This document shows positions 52,586-61,480 of a stretch of DNA of 64,000 nucleotides, one piece after another. Made by a program: the position numbers and the translations under genes. This DNA is from Alteromonadaceae bacterium Bs31 (GTDB lineage: Bacteria > Pseudomonadota > Gammaproteobacteria > Pseudomonadales > Cellvibrionaceae), in assembly GCA_900177435.1 (NCBI GenBank), contig FXAI01000003.1:186001-250000 (forward strand), given 5' to 3'. The notes below the pieces were generated by a model. The model worked only from the letters and a program-made list of their open reading frames with translations. It was not told where the DNA came from and did no database searches. The stretch's first letter is position 1. Each line of letters begins with the position of its first letter.

Positions 52586-53914
52586 GTGCCTAAATTCTCA
52601 CCCATGTGGCTTGCTGCTCTAGTCTGTATATCCGTGTTCACCCACGCTGAAGAAAACGCCGGCGCCACACCAGAAACAGTGAGTGTTCTTCCCCTTGAAG
52701 ATCTACGTATTTTTACCAAAGCCTACGACCACATTCGTAATGCCTACATCGATGAAATCGACGATCGCACGCTGCTCGAATATGCCATACGGGGCATGCT
52801 CGAACAGTTAGATCCTCATTCGGCGTTTCTGGATGCCTCCTCTTTTGATGATTTACAAGTACACACTACCGGGCAGTTTGGAGGCCTTGGCATTGAAGTG
52901 GGTATGGAGAATGGTTTTGTGAAAGTCATTTCGCCAATTGATGACACGCCCGCTGCGCGAGCGGGCGTTGAAGCAGGCGACCTGATCATCAAGCTCGACG
53001 AAGTCAATGTGAAAGGCCTTACCCTGGATGAAGCCGTTGACAAAATGCGAGGAGAACGAGGCAGTGAAATTGTGCTTACTGTCGTGCGCGAAGGCGTAGA
53101 CCAACCTTTCGATATCACTATCGAGCGAGACATTATTAAAGTGCGCAGTGTGCGATCCGAAGTCATGGCCGAGCACTACGGCTACCTGCGTATCGCCCAG
53201 TTTCAGGTGAACACTGCTGTGGATCTAAAAAAGGCTTATGACAAGCTGATCGAGAAAAACAAGGATATGCGTGGGCTGATCCTGGATTTACGCAACAACC
53301 CGGGTGGCGTGCTACAAGCCTCCGTTGCGGTTGCCGATTTGTTCCTCGATGGCGGCATGGTGGTTTACACAGAAGGGCGCCTCAAAGGTGCCGACACTGA
53401 ATACAAAGCCGAAGGCGGAGATATTGCCAGGGACCTGCCGATGGTGGTTCTGATTAACGATGGCTCTGCATCCGCTTCCGAGATTGTCGCTGGAGCATTG
53501 CAGGATCATCGGCGAGCCATACTGGTGGGAACTCGCAGCTTCGGTAAAGGCTCGGTGCAAACGGTAATCCCCATCACCGATGATCGCGCGGTTAAACTCA
53601 CAACAGCCCTGTATTACACCCCCAACGGCCGCTCCATTCAGGCCCAGGGTATTGAGCCCGACATCAATGTAGAACGCGTTCGAGTCACCGCTGTAAAACC
53701 CAGAATAGCGGTTAAAGAAGCGGACTTGAGCGGTCACCTGAAAAACGCCAAAGGCGGAGAAGACATTAAAGCAAAAGAAGATAAGACCAAAACGGAGCTT
53801 CTCAACAAAGATAGCCAGCTGTTTGAGGCCTTGAACATACTAAAAAGCCTGCATTTGTTTCAGCAGCAGAAAAATGACGATACTGCCTCAGTGGAAGTTA
53901 GCGAGGCAGGCTAG
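52586..53914 (+). CDS. ctpA: C-terminal processing protease CtpA (S41 family)
   Basis: About 442 residues from the GTG at 52586 (AGGAG 7 bases upstream). A signal peptide (about 1-22) precedes a helical N-part, a PDZ domain (about 90-180; GLGIEVGMENGFVKVISPI, GDLIIKLDEVNVKGL) and the S41 catalytic core (about 190-380) with NDGSASASEIVAGALQDHR (catalytic Ser) and SFGKGSVQTVIPI (catalytic Lys). It trims or degrades periplasmic proteins, often murein hydrolases. It lies between envC and yibQ, as is usual. Confidence 0.95.
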   Translation: MPKFSPMWLAALVCISVFTHAEENAGATPETVSVLPLEDLRIFTKAYDHIRNAYIDEIDDRTLLEYAIRGMLEQLDPHSAFLDASSFDDLQVHTTGQFGGLGIEVGMENGFVKVISPIDDTPAARAGVEAGDLIIKLDEVNVKGLTLDEAVDKMRGERGSEIVLTVVREGVDQPFDITIERDIIKVRSVRSEVMAEHYGYLRIAQFQVNTAVDLKKAYDKLIEKNKDMRGLILDLRNNPGGVLQASVAVADLFLDGGMVVYTEGRLKGADTEYKAEGGDIARDLPMVVLINDGSASASEIVAGALQDHRRAILVGTRSFGKGSVQTVIPITDDRAVKLTTALYYTPNGRSIQAQGIEPDINVERVRVTAVKPRIAVKEADLSGHLKNAKGGEDIKAKEDKTKTELLNKDSQLFEALNILKSLHLFQQQKNDDTASVEVSEAG

Positions 53915-53957
53915 ACTAGGGCTTACTTTTACAGTCATCGTTCAAGACGGAGCTGGT

Positions 53958-54803
53958 TTGATAAAACCCTTAACAGCTTTACTCTGCTTGCTGCTACCTC
54001 TCACCTGGAGCGCCAGCAGTCAGGCAAAACCTGATAATACACTTGCCTGCCCAGTGCCGAAATCGCAACTGGGCGAGTATGGTCCAGCACTTGCCTATGG
54101 TCCAGCACTTGCCATTGTTATCGACGATCTGGGCTATCGTTTGCAACCAGCCTATGAGCTCATTGAGCTTCAGAGCAAGCTAACCCTCTCCATTATCCCA
54201 TTCACGCCCTACAGCAAGCGTATGGCAGAGCTTGCCAATCAAGCCTTTCTGGAGGTAATGGTGCACGCGCCCATGGAAACACTGGAGCCGCGCCCCTGGG
54301 AGCCAGCACTAATGTCGAATATGACAGAACAGGAAGTCTCTCAATTAAGCCTCGATATGCTCGATGCGGTACCCTATGCAAAAGGCCTGAATAATCACGG
54401 TGGCAGCTTACTTACCCAACGCCATGAGCATATGAGCTGGTTAATGAATGTACTTGCCCAGCAGCACTTGTATTTTGTGGATTCAAAAACCACCGCAGAA
54501 AGCGTCGCCAGCCGCCAGGCCACTGAAACAGGTATACCCAATCACTCCAGAGATATTTTCCTGGACAATATTCGAGAACCGCAAGCTATCGAAAAACAGT
54601 TGTTAAAGGCGGAAAAAATTGCCCAGAGAGATGGCCTGGCGCTCGCCATAGGTCACCCCCACCCAGAGACACTTGAAGTACTCCGAGAGCAGCTCCCCAA
54701 ACTGAGAGAACGAGGCATCACCTTAGTGACCGTCTCTGAACTACTGGAGATGAGCAAAAATCGTACAAACTATGCTCGTCAAGCCAATCAGGCGGCAGAA
54801 TAG
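53958..54803 (+). CDS. yibQ: Divergent polysaccharide deacetylase family protein YibQ (DUF610)
   Basis: About 281 residues from the TTG at 53958, which has GGAG 5 bases upstream and begins a signal peptide (IKPLTALLCLLLPLTWSASS). An ATG at 53874 in the same frame would overlap ctpA by 41 bases. The domain has IVIDDLGYR (metal/base Asp pair), MVHAPMETLEPRPWEP, GLNNHGGSLLT, FVDSKTTAESVAS and AIGHPHPETLEVL, which are family hallmarks. Periplasmic; probably acts on envelope glycans, but substrate is unknown. An 18-bp in-frame tandem duplication sits just before IVIDDL. Confidence 0.92.
   Translation: MIKPLTALLCLLLPLTWSASSQAKPDNTLACPVPKSQLGEYGPALAYGPALAIVIDDLGYRLQPAYELIELQSKLTLSIIPFTPYSKRMAELANQAFLEVMVHAPMETLEPRPWEPALMSNMTEQEVSQLSLDMLDAVPYAKGLNNHGGSLLTQRHEHMSWLMNVLAQQHLYFVDSKTTAESVASRQATETGIPNHSRDIFLDNIREPQAIEKQLLKAEKIAQRDGLALAIGHPHPETLEVLREQLPKLRERGITLVTVSELLEMSKNRTNYARQANQAAE
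54078..54113 (+). repeat. 18-bp tandem duplication in yibQ
   Basis: The unit TATGGTCCAGCACTTGCC occurs twice in direct succession (54078-54095 and 54096-54113). It adds a second YGPALA to the protein immediately before the conserved IVIDDL. Confidence 0.95.
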
Positions 54804-55131
54804 ACCGCTTGTCCGCAGCCATAATGTTGAAACCGACGCCGTCACAATGTTTTTGTGATGCAGTTCACGTTTTGACCGAAATTGAGCTGCATCAAAGAAG
54901 TTGCAGCCTATAATTTGGCCGATAACATGCGAATCAGTATGAGAGTGAGCTAAAGCTCAGCCTCTAACGTATACATTCAACGCCATGGAGCCACAAAGCT
55001 TGAGTCGTTGACAGGAAGACAGACAGGGTAATCTGAAACGCCAACTACCCTCTCTTGGCAAAATGGCTCTGTAACACTTAGCCAGCTTGTAATAAATTAT
55101 TTTCAAGGACAGATTTCTAAGGAGACAGACT
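54804..55131 (+). promoter_or_regulatory. Region upstream of the DUF6316-like gene
   Basis: 328 bases. A TCACAA / TTGTGA hairpin (54842-54858) may be a weak end for yibQ. TTGAGCTGCATCAA (54882-54895) has one mismatch to the FNR/Anr box TTGAT-N4-ATCAA, and TATAAT (54909-54914) is a -10-like hexamer. Spacing between box and -10 is not that of a standard FNR-activated promoter. No gene. Confidence 0.4.
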
Positions 55132-55356
55132 ATGAACAGAACAGGCGAAATTGGCAGCGGCCAACCTACGCGCAGTAATCGTTACTTCCAGCAGGGAGAT
55201 TACTGGTACTACAGTACACGTGAAGGGGTGAACATTGGTCCTTTCGACACGCTTCATGAAGCAGAAACGGGTGCCAGTGACTTTATCGATTTTATCATTC
55301 ACGCTGAACCAGCGGTTATAGAAACCCTGGAGCGTTATGCGGGCAAAGCCGCTTAG
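55132..55356 (+). CDS. Small DUF6316-like protein
   Basis: 74 residues, soluble. NRTGEIGSGQPTRSNRYFQQGDYWYYSTREGVNIGPFDTLHEAETG resembles DUF6316 proteins (the RSNRYF, WYYSTREG and GPFD pieces), which occur in marine and soil gammaproteobacteria. Role unknown. The ATG has AAGGAG 8 bases upstream. It is a single-gene unit closed by a strong terminator. Confidence 0.8.
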   Translation: MNRTGEIGSGQPTRSNRYFQQGDYWYYSTREGVNIGPFDTLHEAETGASDFIDFIIHAEPAVIETLERYAGKAA

Positions 55357-55379
55357 AGGGCTTTGTTAAGAATAGCTAG

Positions 55380-55407
55380 ACGGGAGGCTTTGCCTCCCGT
55401 TTTTTTT
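55380..55407 (+). terminator. Terminator of the DUF6316-like gene
   Basis: A perfect 9-bp stem ACGGGAGGC / GCCTCCCGT (55380-55388 with 55392-55400, loop TTT) is followed by T7. Confidence 0.95.
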
Positions 55408-55425
55408 AGCTATCAGGGCTCTCGA

Positions 55426-55905
55426 CTAATCCCACTGCAGCCCTTCGCCTCTGCCACCTTGGCCTTTGCCACCTTTCCCTTGCCTTTTCTCTCGCTTCTC
55501 TGCTCGAAAAGCTTGCCACTCAGACATTTGCTCCTCTGTAAGGATTTCGGTCATACGTTGATGTGTTTCTGCCCGTTGCAAAACCCTCTGTCGAGCAAGC
55601 TCTGCAGCGCCATCAGCAAGGGCATCCAGCTGCTGCTCGTAGTCGCTTGCGTTCGCGTCGAGCTCTGCTATTTGCTTACCAAAGCGAGGTTTCGCTTCTG
55701 GCCTGGCCGCCGCCTTTTCTTCAAACAGCGCTTGAATCTCCGCCTTCTGCTCTGCTGTCAAATCAAGCATTTTTTCCATTTTGGCCAAATGTCTTTCGGG
55801 GTTACCAAACTTACCTCCGCAGCCGCCTTGCCCCCAGGGGCCCGCGCTTGCTGTTGCCGAAAGAAGTATTGATGCCAGTACTGCTGTTGGGAATAGTTTT
55901 TTCAT
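55426..55905 (-). CDS. Spy/CpxP-family periplasmic LTxxQ protein
   Basis: 159 residues with a signal peptide (cut after ATASA) and two LTxxQ motifs (LTAEQKAEI about 50, LTEEQMSEW about 122) joined by helices, as in Spy and CpxP. A Gly-rich start (GPWGQGGCGG) and a basic Gly-rich tail (GKGGKGQGGRGEG) frame the core. CpxP-type proteins sense envelope stress and inhibit the CpxA sensor or act as chaperones. It is divergent from the cpxR-like gene, with a CpxR-type box between them, which supports the CpxP role. Confidence 0.88.
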   Translation of the reverse strand: MKKLFPTAVLASILLSATASAGPWGQGGCGGKFGNPERHLAKMEKMLDLTAEQKAEIQALFEEKAAARPEAKPRFGKQIAELDANASDYEQQLDALADGAAELARQRVLQRAETHQRMTEILTEEQMSEWQAFRAEKREKRQGKGGKGQGGRGEGLQWD

Positions 55906-55979
55906 TTACTCGTCTCCTGGATTGCTTTGAACATGGTGTTAGTATGCTCTTTTGCTTCGCGAAGTTGGGTTAAGCCACT

Positions 55980-55994
55980 GTAAAGTTAGGTAAA
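55980..55994. promoter_or_regulatory. CpxR-box candidate
   Basis: GTAAAGTTAGGTAAA is exactly GTAAA-N5-GTAAA, the CpxR recognition pattern. It lies 40 bases before cpxR and 75 bases upstream of the Spy/CpxP-like start, so it can serve both. Confidence 0.7.
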
Positions 55995-56033
55995 GTTGGC
56001 TACCGAAACCGCTGCTTTTATTAAACTGCAGAT

Positions 56034-56726
56034 ATGAATACAAACACTCCCGAAATACTGCTGGTGGACGACGACCAAGAGCTATGCTCACTGCTTGCAG
56101 AGTACCTGCAAACACAAGGGCTGCTGGTGAAGAGCGTTCACAATGGCGACGCGGCGCTGGCAAGCTTGCTGGAAAGCAATAACTTCAGCGTGGTAGTGCT
56201 GGACATAATGATGCCGGGGCTAAGCGGTCTTGAAGTCCTGCAAGGCCTGCGCGCTAAAAACGATATTCCCGTTATCATGCTCACCGGTCGCGGTGACGAC
56301 ATTGACCGAATTATTGGCCTTGAGATGGGCGCCGACGACTACCTGGGCAAACCCTGCAACCCCAGAGAGCTTCTCGCACGCATCAGGGCCATCTTGCGCA
56401 GAACAGCGCCGAAAAAAAATGAGACCCAAATTCTAAAAGCCCATAATATTCAACTGGATCCCGGTGCGCTGGCCGCTTCCATAAACGGTGAGTCGCTACA
56501 CCTCACCAACGCAGAATTTTCCACGCTACACATGCTGATGCATAACATTGGGCAAACACTCACCAAACAGGAACTCACAGAAAAAGTATTGCAACGCAAG
56601 CTGGAAGCCTACGACCGCAGCATGGACGTACATATCAGCCGCTTGCGCAATAAGCTGGCAGAAAAAGGGCTAGATAATATTATTCAGTCCGTACGCGGCC
56701 GCGGCTACCAGATGGTTAACTCGTGA
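56034..56726 (+). CDS. cpxR: CpxR-like response regulator
   Basis: 230 residues. The receiver (1-120) has ILLVDDDQELC, phosphoacceptor Asp57 in VVLDIMMPGLSGLEVL and the conserved Lys in GADDYLGKPCNPRELLARIRAILRR. The OmpR/PhoB winged helix (about 130-230) ends VHISRLRNKLAEKGLDNIIQSVRGRGYQM. Homology plus the neighbouring CpxA-like kinase, CpxP-like gene and box indicate the envelope-stress Cpx response. The cpxA gene starts 4 bases after the stop. Confidence 0.93.
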   Translation: MNTNTPEILLVDDDQELCSLLAEYLQTQGLLVKSVHNGDAALASLLESNNFSVVVLDIMMPGLSGLEVLQGLRAKNDIPVIMLTGRGDDIDRIIGLEMGADDYLGKPCNPRELLARIRAILRRTAPKKNETQILKAHNIQLDPGALAASINGESLHLTNAEFSTLHMLMHNIGQTLTKQELTEKVLQRKLEAYDRSMDVHISRLRNKLAEKGLDNIIQSVRGRGYQMVNS

Positions 56727-56730
56727 ACTT

Positions 56731-58089
56731 ATGAAGCGCAACCTTATTCCCTCTCCACTAAAGCGCCTTTTTTGGCGAGTCTTTTTCAGCTTCTGGCTTG
56801 CCAGCCTGGCGATTATGTTCGCCACCACCTATGTCATCGTCAACAAAATTGAATCGAGCCAGTTTATTCAGCGACATAAACAGGGCGTGGAACGCATGGC
56901 ACACGAGATAATCAGACAGCATGAATACGTCGAACCGATGCTGGGGCAACACGCCAGGCCTTTCGCTGTTGCACCTCCTGATGGCGGCCGAGCTGAGCAA
57001 GCTCATCACCGGGACCAAGGCGGAGGCCGACGGGGGAAAGCCCGAGGTATGATCATAACATCAGGTACCGGAGAAGTAGTTTTTGAGGCTCGCTTCAGGA
57101 AAAAAGAAACTGAACTCATAGAATTTACAGTAAATAGTAGCGCGGGAAACGAGTACACCGTTATCGCAGCGAAACCACCTATCCCACGTTTTTTTGAGGA
57201 AGTACTGGGCCGATTTTATTCTCTCCAGTTTATTCTCATTTTTATCGCCTCTACCCTGGTGAGTATTTTTTTAAGCTGGAGCATTAGCAAACCACTGAGC
57301 CAGCTAGGCCAGTTCAGCCGCAAATACACCGCAGGTGCCGAAAGTGAGTCCATCCCCCAGCACTTGTTGGATCGCGGCGATGAATTAGCAGATCTCGCTG
57401 GTGACATGGCATTTATGATCGATAAAATTGAGGACACACTCTCGGCTCAACAACATTTATTGCACGACGTCTCTCATGAGTTGCGCGCCCCTCTAGCCCG
57501 CCTACAGGCAACCATTGGCTTAATCGAACTACAAAGCGCAGACAGGCACACGGAACGCTTGCATAAAGAGTGCAAACGCATTGACACACTGATTCAAGAA
57601 ATTCTCAACTTCTCACGGTTGAATAGAGAAAAAGAGGAGCGACACAAGCATGCACTAGGGGAGCTGATTAAAGGGGTGATATCCGACCTACAAATAGAAC
57701 ACCCTAAGCGAGAGTTTAAGTTGGCAGATAGCAGCAATAATGCCGTAGCGCAGGTTTACGAAAGCGCGCTGTGTCGGTCATTGGAGAACATATTGCGCAA
57801 CGCTTGCAAGTATTCCCCTCCAGACACCGCCATAGAGACAACGCTGCGCCTAACGAGCACACACATTATTATTAGCATTCGAGACCACGGCCCCGGCATA
57901 GCGGCAAACGATTTAAACCTGGTAACGAAACCTTTCTACAGGGCTGGAAATCAAATGCATACGGAGGGTTTTGGTCTGGGGCTGAGCATCGCACAAAAAG
58001 GCATGGAAAAACACAGCGGAAAATTGGATATTGTCAACCACGCCGAAGGCGGCTTAGAGGTAACTTGCCTGCTGCCCATTGGCAAATAA
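56731..58089 (+). CDS. cpxA: CpxA-like envelope-stress sensor kinase
   Basis: 452 residues. An N-terminal helix (about 15-35) and a second helix (about 165-190) bound a short periplasmic sensor domain with a Gly/Arg/His-rich stretch (AHHRDQGGGRRGKARG). HAMP follows (SWSISKPLSQLGQFSRKY), then HisKA (LLHDVSHELRAPLARLQATIGL, phospho-His), N box (SLENILRNACKYS), G1 (IRDHGPGIAANDLN) and G2 (TEGFGLGLSIAQKG). It phosphorylates CpxR on envelope stress. The cluster cpxP-cpxR-cpxA is divergent as in enterobacteria. Confidence 0.93.
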   Translation: MKRNLIPSPLKRLFWRVFFSFWLASLAIMFATTYVIVNKIESSQFIQRHKQGVERMAHEIIRQHEYVEPMLGQHARPFAVAPPDGGRAEQAHHRDQGGGRRGKARGMIITSGTGEVVFEARFRKKETELIEFTVNSSAGNEYTVIAAKPPIPRFFEEVLGRFYSLQFILIFIASTLVSIFLSWSISKPLSQLGQFSRKYTAGAESESIPQHLLDRGDELADLAGDMAFMIDKIEDTLSAQQHLLHDVSHELRAPLARLQATIGLIELQSADRHTERLHKECKRIDTLIQEILNFSRLNREKEERHKHALGELIKGVISDLQIEHPKREFKLADSSNNAVAQVYESALCRSLENILRNACKYSPPDTAIETTLRLTSTHIIISIRDHGPGIAANDLNLVTKPFYRAGNQMHTEGFGLGLSIAQKGMEKHSGKLDIVNHAEGGLEVTCLLPIGK

Positions 58090-58148
58090 TAGTGTTGTAT
58101 TAGGGCCTGTTACAAGCACACGGTTTAATTTTGCCAAAGGGCCGTTTT

Positions 58149-58922
58149 CTAAAGGCGCACTTCGATATTATTATCGCGCATAAAGGCTTTTGCTTCCGGC
58201 ACTGAATATTCGCCAAAGTGAAAAATACTTGCTGCCAATACCGCGTCGGCCCCACCATTGATTACGCCATCCACTAAGTGTTGCAGGTTCCCCACACCAC
58301 CCGAGGCAATAACAGGCACAGGCACTGCGTCGCTTATAGCGCGAGTAACGCCCAAATCGAAGCCGTCTTTGGTGCCATCTTTATCCATACTGGTTAACAG
58401 AATTTCACCGGCGCCGTTGTCACACATTTTAACCGCCCAGGCCACGGCGTCGATTCCTGTTGGCTTTCTTCCGCCATGGGTAAATATTTCCCATCGCGGA
58501 GTTTCACCTTCAGCGCTAACTGATTTTGCATCGATAGCCACCACGATGCATTGCGAACCAAAACGCTCCGCCGCTCGTTTTACAAAATCGGGATCTTTCA
58601 CTGCAGCGGAATTAATACTGACTTTATCTGCTCCCGCATTCAGCATATTACGAATATCTTCCAGGGTTCGAATGCCACCGCCAACAGTCAGCGGAATAAA
58701 AACTTCTGCCGCAATCTGCTCTACTGTGTGGATAGTCGTCTCCCTCGCTTCGTGGCTGGCAGTAATATCCAGAAAAGTAAGTTCGTCTGCCCCTTGCTGA
58801 TTGTATTTTTTTGCCACCTCAACCGGGTCACCCGCATCGCGGATATCGACAAACTGCACGCCTTTTACCACACGGCCTTTATCAACATCCAAACAAGGAA
58901 TTATACGTTTTGCCAGCGCCAT
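58149..58922 (-). CDS. hisF: Imidazole glycerol phosphate synthase, cyclase subunit HisF
   Basis: 257 residues from the ATG at 58922 ([21 protein letters not shown]), the standard HisF start; the open frame runs on through hisA without meaning. A (beta/alpha)8 barrel with catalytic Asp11 (PCLDVDKG) and Asp130 (VVAIDAKS) is present. With HisH it makes imidazole glycerol phosphate and AICAR in histidine biosynthesis. It begins 2 bases after the hisA stop (last his gene on the minus strand in this window). Confidence 0.98.
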   Translation of the reverse strand: MALAKRIIPCLDVDKGRVVKGVQFVDIRDAGDPVEVAKKYNQQGADELTFLDITASHEARETTIHTVEQIAAEVFIPLTVGGGIRTLEDIRNMLNAGADKVSINSAAVKDPDFVKRAAERFGSQCIVVAIDAKSVSAEGETPRWEIFTHGGRKPTGIDAVAWAVKMCDNGAGEILLTSMDKDGTKDGFDLGVTRAISDAVPVPVIASGGVGNLQHLVDGVINGGADAVLAASIFHFGEYSVPEAKAFMRDNNIEVRL

Positions 58923-58923
58923 A

Positions 58924-59664
58924 TTATTGTCCACCCAAACTGTCACAGTAGGCCTGAGCTTCCTGAATATCCAACGAGCCTTCGTAAATAGCACGCCCGG
59001 TGATAGCAGCAGTAATGCCACAAGATGCCTTTTCTGCCAGTGCGCGAATATCATCCATATTGGTAATTCCACCGGAAGCAATAACGGGAATATCCGAGGC
59101 CTGCGCCATGGCAACCGTCGCTTCAACATTCACGCCCTGCATCATGCCATCGCGCGCAATATCGGTATAAACAATTTCACTTACACCATAACCGGCAAAC
59201 TGCTTAGCCAGATCAGTTGCCTTTACTTCGGAAACTTCGGCCCAACCATCGGTGGCAACATAGCCATCTTTTGCATCCAGTCCGACAATGATGTGCCCCG
59301 GGAATTGTTGGCACATGTCTTTTACAAATTCGGGTTCTTTCACCGCTTTGGTGCCGATAATTACGTAGTTAACACCAGCATCCAGATAGTGTTGAATGGT
59401 CTCTGCATTGCGAATTCCGCCGCCAATTTGTATGGGTAACTCGGGAAACGCTTTGGCAATTGCTGTAACCACTTCACCATTCACAGGCTTGCCAGCAAAG
59501 GCGCCATTCAAGTCGACCAAATGTAAACGGCGGGCCCCTTTATCAACCCACTGCTGAGCAAAGGCGACAGGGTCACTGCCAAATACAGTGGAGTCTTCCA
59601 TCAAACCTTGACGCAAGCGTACACACTGCCCATCTTTTAAATCAATTGCGGGGATAATTACCAT
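58924..59664 (-). CDS. hisA: Phosphoribosylformimino-5-aminoimidazole carboxamide ribotide isomerase HisA
   Basis: 246 residues. The (beta/alpha)8 barrel has the catalytic Asp8 ([14 protein letters not shown]) and Asp near 129 (VGLDAKDG), with GGIRNAETI and GGITNMDDI phosphate-binding loops. It isomerises ProFAR to PRFAR, the substrate of HisF-HisH. It overlaps hisH by 7 bases, indicating translational coupling. Confidence 0.98.
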   Translation of the reverse strand: MVIIPAIDLKDGQCVRLRQGLMEDSTVFGSDPVAFAQQWVDKGARRLHLVDLNGAFAGKPVNGEVVTAIAKAFPELPIQIGGGIRNAETIQHYLDAGVNYVIIGTKAVKEPEFVKDMCQQFPGHIIVGLDAKDGYVATDGWAEVSEVKATDLAKQFAGYGVSEIVYTDIARDGMMQGVNVEATVAMAQASDIPVIASGGITNMDDIRALAEKASCGITAAITGRAIYEGSLDIQEAQAYCDSLGGQ

Positions 59665-60335
59665 TTGCCGTCCCAGTTCAAGAAATTAGTTAATAATTGC
59701 AAGCCGTTAGTGTGGCTTTTTTCCGGGTGAAACTGCACGGCAAAAAGATTTTTTTCTGCCATAGCCGCAGTAAAATCAATACCGTAATGACAGGCTCCAG
59801 CAATTAACTCTTTTTGCTCTGCCTCAACATAATAACTGTGCACAAAATAGAATCGGCCACCGTTTTCGATGTTATGCCACAAGGGATGAGGCAGCCTTTG
59901 CTCAACGGTGTTCCAGCCCATGTGCGGTACTTTTAAACGTTCTCCGGAGGCGGAACCTTCATCGTGGGCAGCTTTAAAGCGGGGGTTACCGGCAAAAAAC
60001 TTTACCTTGCCCGAAAATACATTCAGGCAATCAACACCATTATTTTCTTCAGAAAAATTCATCAGTGCCTGCAAGCCGACACAAATAGCCAGCATTGGCT
60101 TTCCCGAGGCCATGACTTCTGCAACAGCTTTATCCACCTGCTGCTTTCGAATTTCGGCCATGCAATCTCGTATGGCACCAACACCGGGAAATATTACATG
60201 GTCTGCATTGGCAATAGTTTCTCTGTCGCTGGTAACCGCCACATCGATATCAGGGCCAATATGCTTTAACGCACTCGCCACGGAATGAAGGTTTCCCATA
60301 CCGTAGTCAATAACAGCTACTTGTTTGCGATTCAT
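59658..60335 (-). CDS. hisH: Imidazole glycerol phosphate synthase, glutaminase subunit HisH
   Basis: 225 residues, a class I glutamine amidotransferase. [22 protein letters not shown] is the HisH start, the nucleophile Cys lies in AICVGLQ, and His-Glu of the triad in AVQFHPEKS. It releases ammonia that passes through HisF. The bulk is standard length. It starts the hisH-hisA-hisF run; hisB lies 104 bases upstream. Confidence 0.97.
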   Translation of the reverse strand: MNRKQVAVIDYGMGNLHSVASALKHIGPDIDVAVTSDRETIANADHVIFPGVGAIRDCMAEIRKQQVDKAVAEVMASGKPMLAICVGLQALMNFSEENNGVDCLNVFSGKVKFFAGNPRFKAAHDEGSASGERLKVPHMGWNTVEQRLPHPLWHNIENGGRFYFVHSYYVEAEQKELIAGACHYGIDFTAAMAEKNLFAVQFHPEKSHTNGLQLLTNFLNWDGKW

Positions 60336-60439
60336 AGTATTTTTTGGAGTTATCTTGAAGAGCAGTGAAAACTGCTCTCACATTTTTAAGGGCCTGCAGG
60401 CAGGCTTGCGGCAAAAGTACTCTCTACAAAAGTACGCTC
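60336..60439 (-). other. Gap between hisB and hisH with hairpin and short repeats
   Basis: A GAGCAGT / ACTGCTC hairpin with GAAA loop (60360-60377) and AAAGTAC at 60414, 60429 and 60444 (exact 15-base spacing) lie here. The third copy reaches into the hisB stop region. There is no T-run on the minus strand, so the hairpin is more likely processing or attenuation than full termination. Confidence 0.5.
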
Positions 60440-61033
60440 TTATAAAGTACCTTTGGTTGACGGCATAGCGTTACCCAGACGCGGGTCGACCTCCAAAGCC
60501 ATACGCAAGGCACGACCAAAGGCTTTAAACACCGTTTCTATCTGGTGGTGGGCGTTGTGCCCCCGCAAACAATCAATATGCAAGGTAACCTGAGCATGGT
60601 TAACAAAGCCCTGGAAAAACTCCCAGAATAGCTCTGTATCAAAGCTACCTATGCGCTTTTGCGTAAAGGGTATATTCATACACAAACCGGGACGGCCAGA
60701 AAAATCTATAACCACGCGCGATAGCGCTTCGTCCAAGGGCACGTAGGCGTGACCATAACGACGAATACCTCGCTTATCGCCCACCGCCTGGGATACCGCC
60801 TGCCCGAGGGTAATACCGATATCTTCAACGCTGTGGTGGTCATCGATGTGAGTATCCCCCTTGCAGGTGATATCCAGGTCAATCATGCCGTGCCGGGCAA
60901 TCTGATCCATCATGTGCTCCAAAAACGGAACACCTGTATCGAAGGCAGATTCACCTGTGCCGTCGAGATTAACAGCAGCGGAGATTTTGGTTTCCAGCGT
61001 ATCGCGCTTAACGGAGGAGGTGCGCTCACTCAT
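60440..61033 (-). CDS. hisB: Imidazoleglycerol-phosphate dehydratase HisB
   Basis: 197 residues from the ATG at 61033 ([27 protein letters not shown]), the monofunctional length. The open frame extends to 61105 without resemblance. The manganese-binding signatures are [10 protein letters not shown] and [10 protein letters not shown], and a second set [15 protein letters not shown] lies near the C-terminus. It dehydrates IGP to imidazole acetol phosphate. It is first of hisB-hisH-hisA-hisF. Confidence 0.97.
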   Translation of the reverse strand: MSERTSSVKRDTLETKISAAVNLDGTGESAFDTGVPFLEHMMDQIARHGMIDLDITCKGDTHIDDHHSVEDIGITLGQAVSQAVGDKRGIRRYGHAYVPLDEALSRVVIDFSGRPGLCMNIPFTQKRIGSFDTELFWEFFQGFVNHAQVTLHIDCLRGHNAHHQIETVFKAFGRALRMALEVDPRLGNAMPSTKGTL

Positions 61034-61135
61034 AATAGGTTCCAAGCATAAAACAAGGGCGGGATTATAGCCCTTGGACTGAGTACAGAGCCAGCCCCGC
61101 CCCACCCAGTAAAAACATCTCTCCCTGCTTACGGA

Positions 61136-61149
61136 TTGACCTGAGTCAA
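61136..61149. promoter_or_regulatory. FNR/Anr-like box upstream of the 43-residue membrane protein
   Basis: TTGACCTGAGTCAA is symmetrical (TTGAC-N4-GTCAA) and fits the Anr/FNR pattern TTGAY-N4-RTCAA. Its centre is about 40 bases from a plausible start point and 66 bases upstream of the ATG. Confidence 0.55.
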
Positions 61150-61208
61150 CCTTGAGCTCCGTGAATACACTAACCTGTAATGAGAATGCTTATCACAGGA
61201 GAACGGAT

Positions 61209-61340
61209 ATGAACGAAGCGGTATCGATGGGAGCCATAGCCATGTTAGCCAGCATGGGGTTAATAGTAGTAATCGCACTGGTTGCAGCGGGCCTACTGAG
61301 TTTTTTTGAAAAACGTATAGATCATGGAGATGAACACTAA
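61209..61340 (+). CDS. 43-residue single-pass membrane protein
   Basis: A tiny gene: MNEAVSMGAIAMLASM, then one hydrophobic helix (about 9-31; LIVVIALVAAGLLSFF) and a short charged tail (EKRIDHGDEH). The ATG at 61209 has AGGAG 8 bases upstream; an upstream in-frame start at 61152 lacks a site. I recognise no family. The size suggests a small subunit or regulator of a membrane complex. An FNR/Anr-like box upstream suggests low-oxygen control. It converges on nothing and is followed by the thioredoxin-like gene. Confidence 0.65.
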   Translation: MNEAVSMGAIAMLASMGLIVVIALVAAGLLSFFEKRIDHGDEH

Positions 61341-61480
61341 GTAAAACTACGCCACGGTCTATTTTGACGCCTTAACCTGGCAACTTAACCCGGCAACTGC
61401 AGTCCAACTCACAAACGCCATTTCTGTATTTACTTACCTGTAACTACCTTATAACCGAGCTTTTGTCATTGGAGTTGCCT

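Noticed and set aside
58923-59129. Longer hisF start (69 extra codons)
   Set aside because: The extra part overlaps hisA in another frame and is not HisF-like. The ATG at 58922 starts with the conserved sequence.
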